Shown: positions 6,093 to 6,624 of the stretch, one piece after another
Layout: each line of letters begins with the position of its first letter
Position numbering within the stretch: the first letter of the stretch is position 1
Assembly (NCBI GenBank): GCA_004356175.1
Contig: SMXV01000075.1
Location: forward strand, 1 to 6,624
DNA from: Acidobacteriota bacterium
Lineage (GTDB): Bacteria > Actinomycetota > Acidimicrobiia > Spongiisociales > UBA5794
Length of the DNA stretch: 6,624 nt
Reading direction: 5' to 3'
Notes under the pieces: model-generated
The model's input: the letters and a program-made list of their open reading frames with translations, nothing else
Database searches by the model: none
Told to the model about the DNA's origin: nothing
Translations under genes and position numbers: made by a program

Positions 6093-6624
6093 CGGCGTGC
6101 CCTTTCCGTAGAACTCGGCGGGCGCAATAGAGGGTCAACGCCTCTGTCGCAAATGGGGAACGAGGCAAGCCTTCACCTCGAGCGCCCGCCACACCATCCA
6201 CTATCAGTACACGGATACAGATGCTGGCACCTACTGATGTGCGACATTTGTTGAGACCGGCAAAGGACAGCCGCGTGCTATCACCGTCGGAGCAAGGTTC
6301 GAGGATGCACGTTGGTTTCGTGGGTCAAACACGGACAGACGTTCTCGCTCGTTCTGTCCCGATGGAGACTGCTGTCGGACTGTCAGCGACGAAATGGCTG
6401 CACGGTGGAGCGGAAACGCGTGGCCATCCGTCCGTCCGAACAGCCATGTACTGGCCGCAATGCCAGTCGAGACGATACCCGGTGTCGACCTCGTCGAAAT
6501 ATACGAGTTTCTGACGGAGCAGCAGGACGCAGCGTTTCAGTAGCTCTCAGTTTCAGTGGTTGTCATCAGGTTGGAAGGTCAGCACTTCGAGTCTCAGTAG
6601 GCTCACGTGATGTTTCGAGGCGTG
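6093..6624. other. 532-bp region without a recognisable gene
   Basis: No known protein family, RNA gene, transposase or array is evident. Several frames stay open by chance-like lengths on both strands. On the minus strand one frame runs from about 6335 down to about 6070 without a stop but shows no family motif, and another is open from the right edge to a TGA at 6553-6555 (24 codons, ending FQPDDNH), which could be the tail of an off-window gene or nothing. On the plus strand the most protein-like frame is listed separately. A short hairpin is formed by GGACAGA (6333-6339) and TCTGTCC (6353-6359). The region may be foreign DNA joined to the isocitrate lyase tail. Confidence 0.4.
6238..6543 (+). 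CDS. Weak candidate coding frame or decayed gene, unknown function
   Basis: I do not recognise this frame. It is open for 101 codons to TAG 6541-6543 and ends in a convincingly protein-like stretch (AMPVETIPGVDLVEIYEFLT...). It lacks a good start: the first in-frame ATG is 6394, giving about 49 residues. The same frame is also open before the TGA at 6235-6237, back to 6112, reading HYQYTDTDAGTY then stop then CATFVETG, loosely like a beta-sandwich repeat edge. That may mean a gene broken by a nonsense mutation, or just chance. Third-position G+C is not clearly above background, and overlapping frames on both strands are also open, so coding status is doubtful. Confidence 0.2.
   Translation, partial: CATFVETGKGQPRAITVGARFEDARWFRGSNTDRRSRSFCPDGDCCRTVSDEMAARWSGNAWPSVRPNSHVLAAMPVETIPGVDLVEIYEFLTEQQDAAFQ

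Noticed and set aside
6333..6359. Hairpin GGACAGA/TCTGTCC in the right-hand region
   Set aside because: Seven pairs with a 13-nt loop and no T-run are within chance for this composition; no linked gene gives it meaning.
6221..6514. 97-codon plus-strand frame beginning MLAPTDVRH
   Set aside because: No family motif or ribosome binding site, and a neighbouring frame over the same bases looks more protein-like; not supported as a gene.
1..6624. CRISPR array, tRNA, rRNA, phage, toxin-antitoxin or defence genes
   Set aside because: No regularly spaced repeats, conserved RNA-gene motifs or matching protein signatures were seen on either strand.

Overview
The window looks like part of a bacterial acyl-CoA catabolism locus, most likely from an actinomycete-type genome. 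Base composition is moderately G+C-rich by eye. Genes are tightly packed with 1-8 nt overlaps, three of the starts I chose are GTG, and two dissimilar acyl-CoA dehydrogenases sit in tandem, as in actinobacterial sterol and lipid catabolism clusters. The lineage (possibly an acidimicrobial-type actinobacterium) is an inference from protein flavour, not something the sequence proves.

Layout. 1-918 (+): thiolase, cut at its 5' end by the window edge just before the nucleophilic cysteine. 918-1898 (+): zinc-free MDR oxidoreductase of the quinone oxidoreductase type, starting on a GTG that overlaps the thiolase stop. 1917-2717 (-): classical short-chain dehydrogenase, convergent with the MDR gene. 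2718-2826: divergent intergenic region with a 32-bp imperfect palindrome and an extra copy of its half-site. 2827-3291 (+): MaoC-like enoyl-CoA hydratase. 3291-4493 (+) and 4486-5604 (+): two acyl-CoA dehydrogenase subunits with complementary motif sets, probably partners in one heteromeric enzyme. 5605-5744: non-coding gap dominated by a 118-nt long inverted repeat. 5745-6092 (-): intact-frame C-terminal quarter of isocitrate lyase whose upstream part is missing. 6093-6624: no recognisable gene, only weak open frames.

How the genes fit together. In order of chemistry, the dehydrogenase pair would introduce the alpha-beta double bond, the MaoC protein would hydrate it, the SDR could oxidise the hydroxyacyl-CoA, and the thiolase would release acetyl- or propionyl-CoA. 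This is one nearly complete beta-oxidation turn. The MDR enzyme is an accessory reductase of unknown substrate. No acyl-CoA ligase, transporter or regulator is in view, so the substrate cannot be named. The isocitrate lyase fragment would belong to the glyoxylate shunt, which consumes acetyl-CoA, but as it stands here it looks like a broken copy or an assembly junction.

I found no CRISPR array, tRNA, rRNA, transposase or defence gene. The least explained parts are the palindrome at 2769-2800, the inverted repeat at 5611-5728, and the break upstream of the isocitrate lyase tail.
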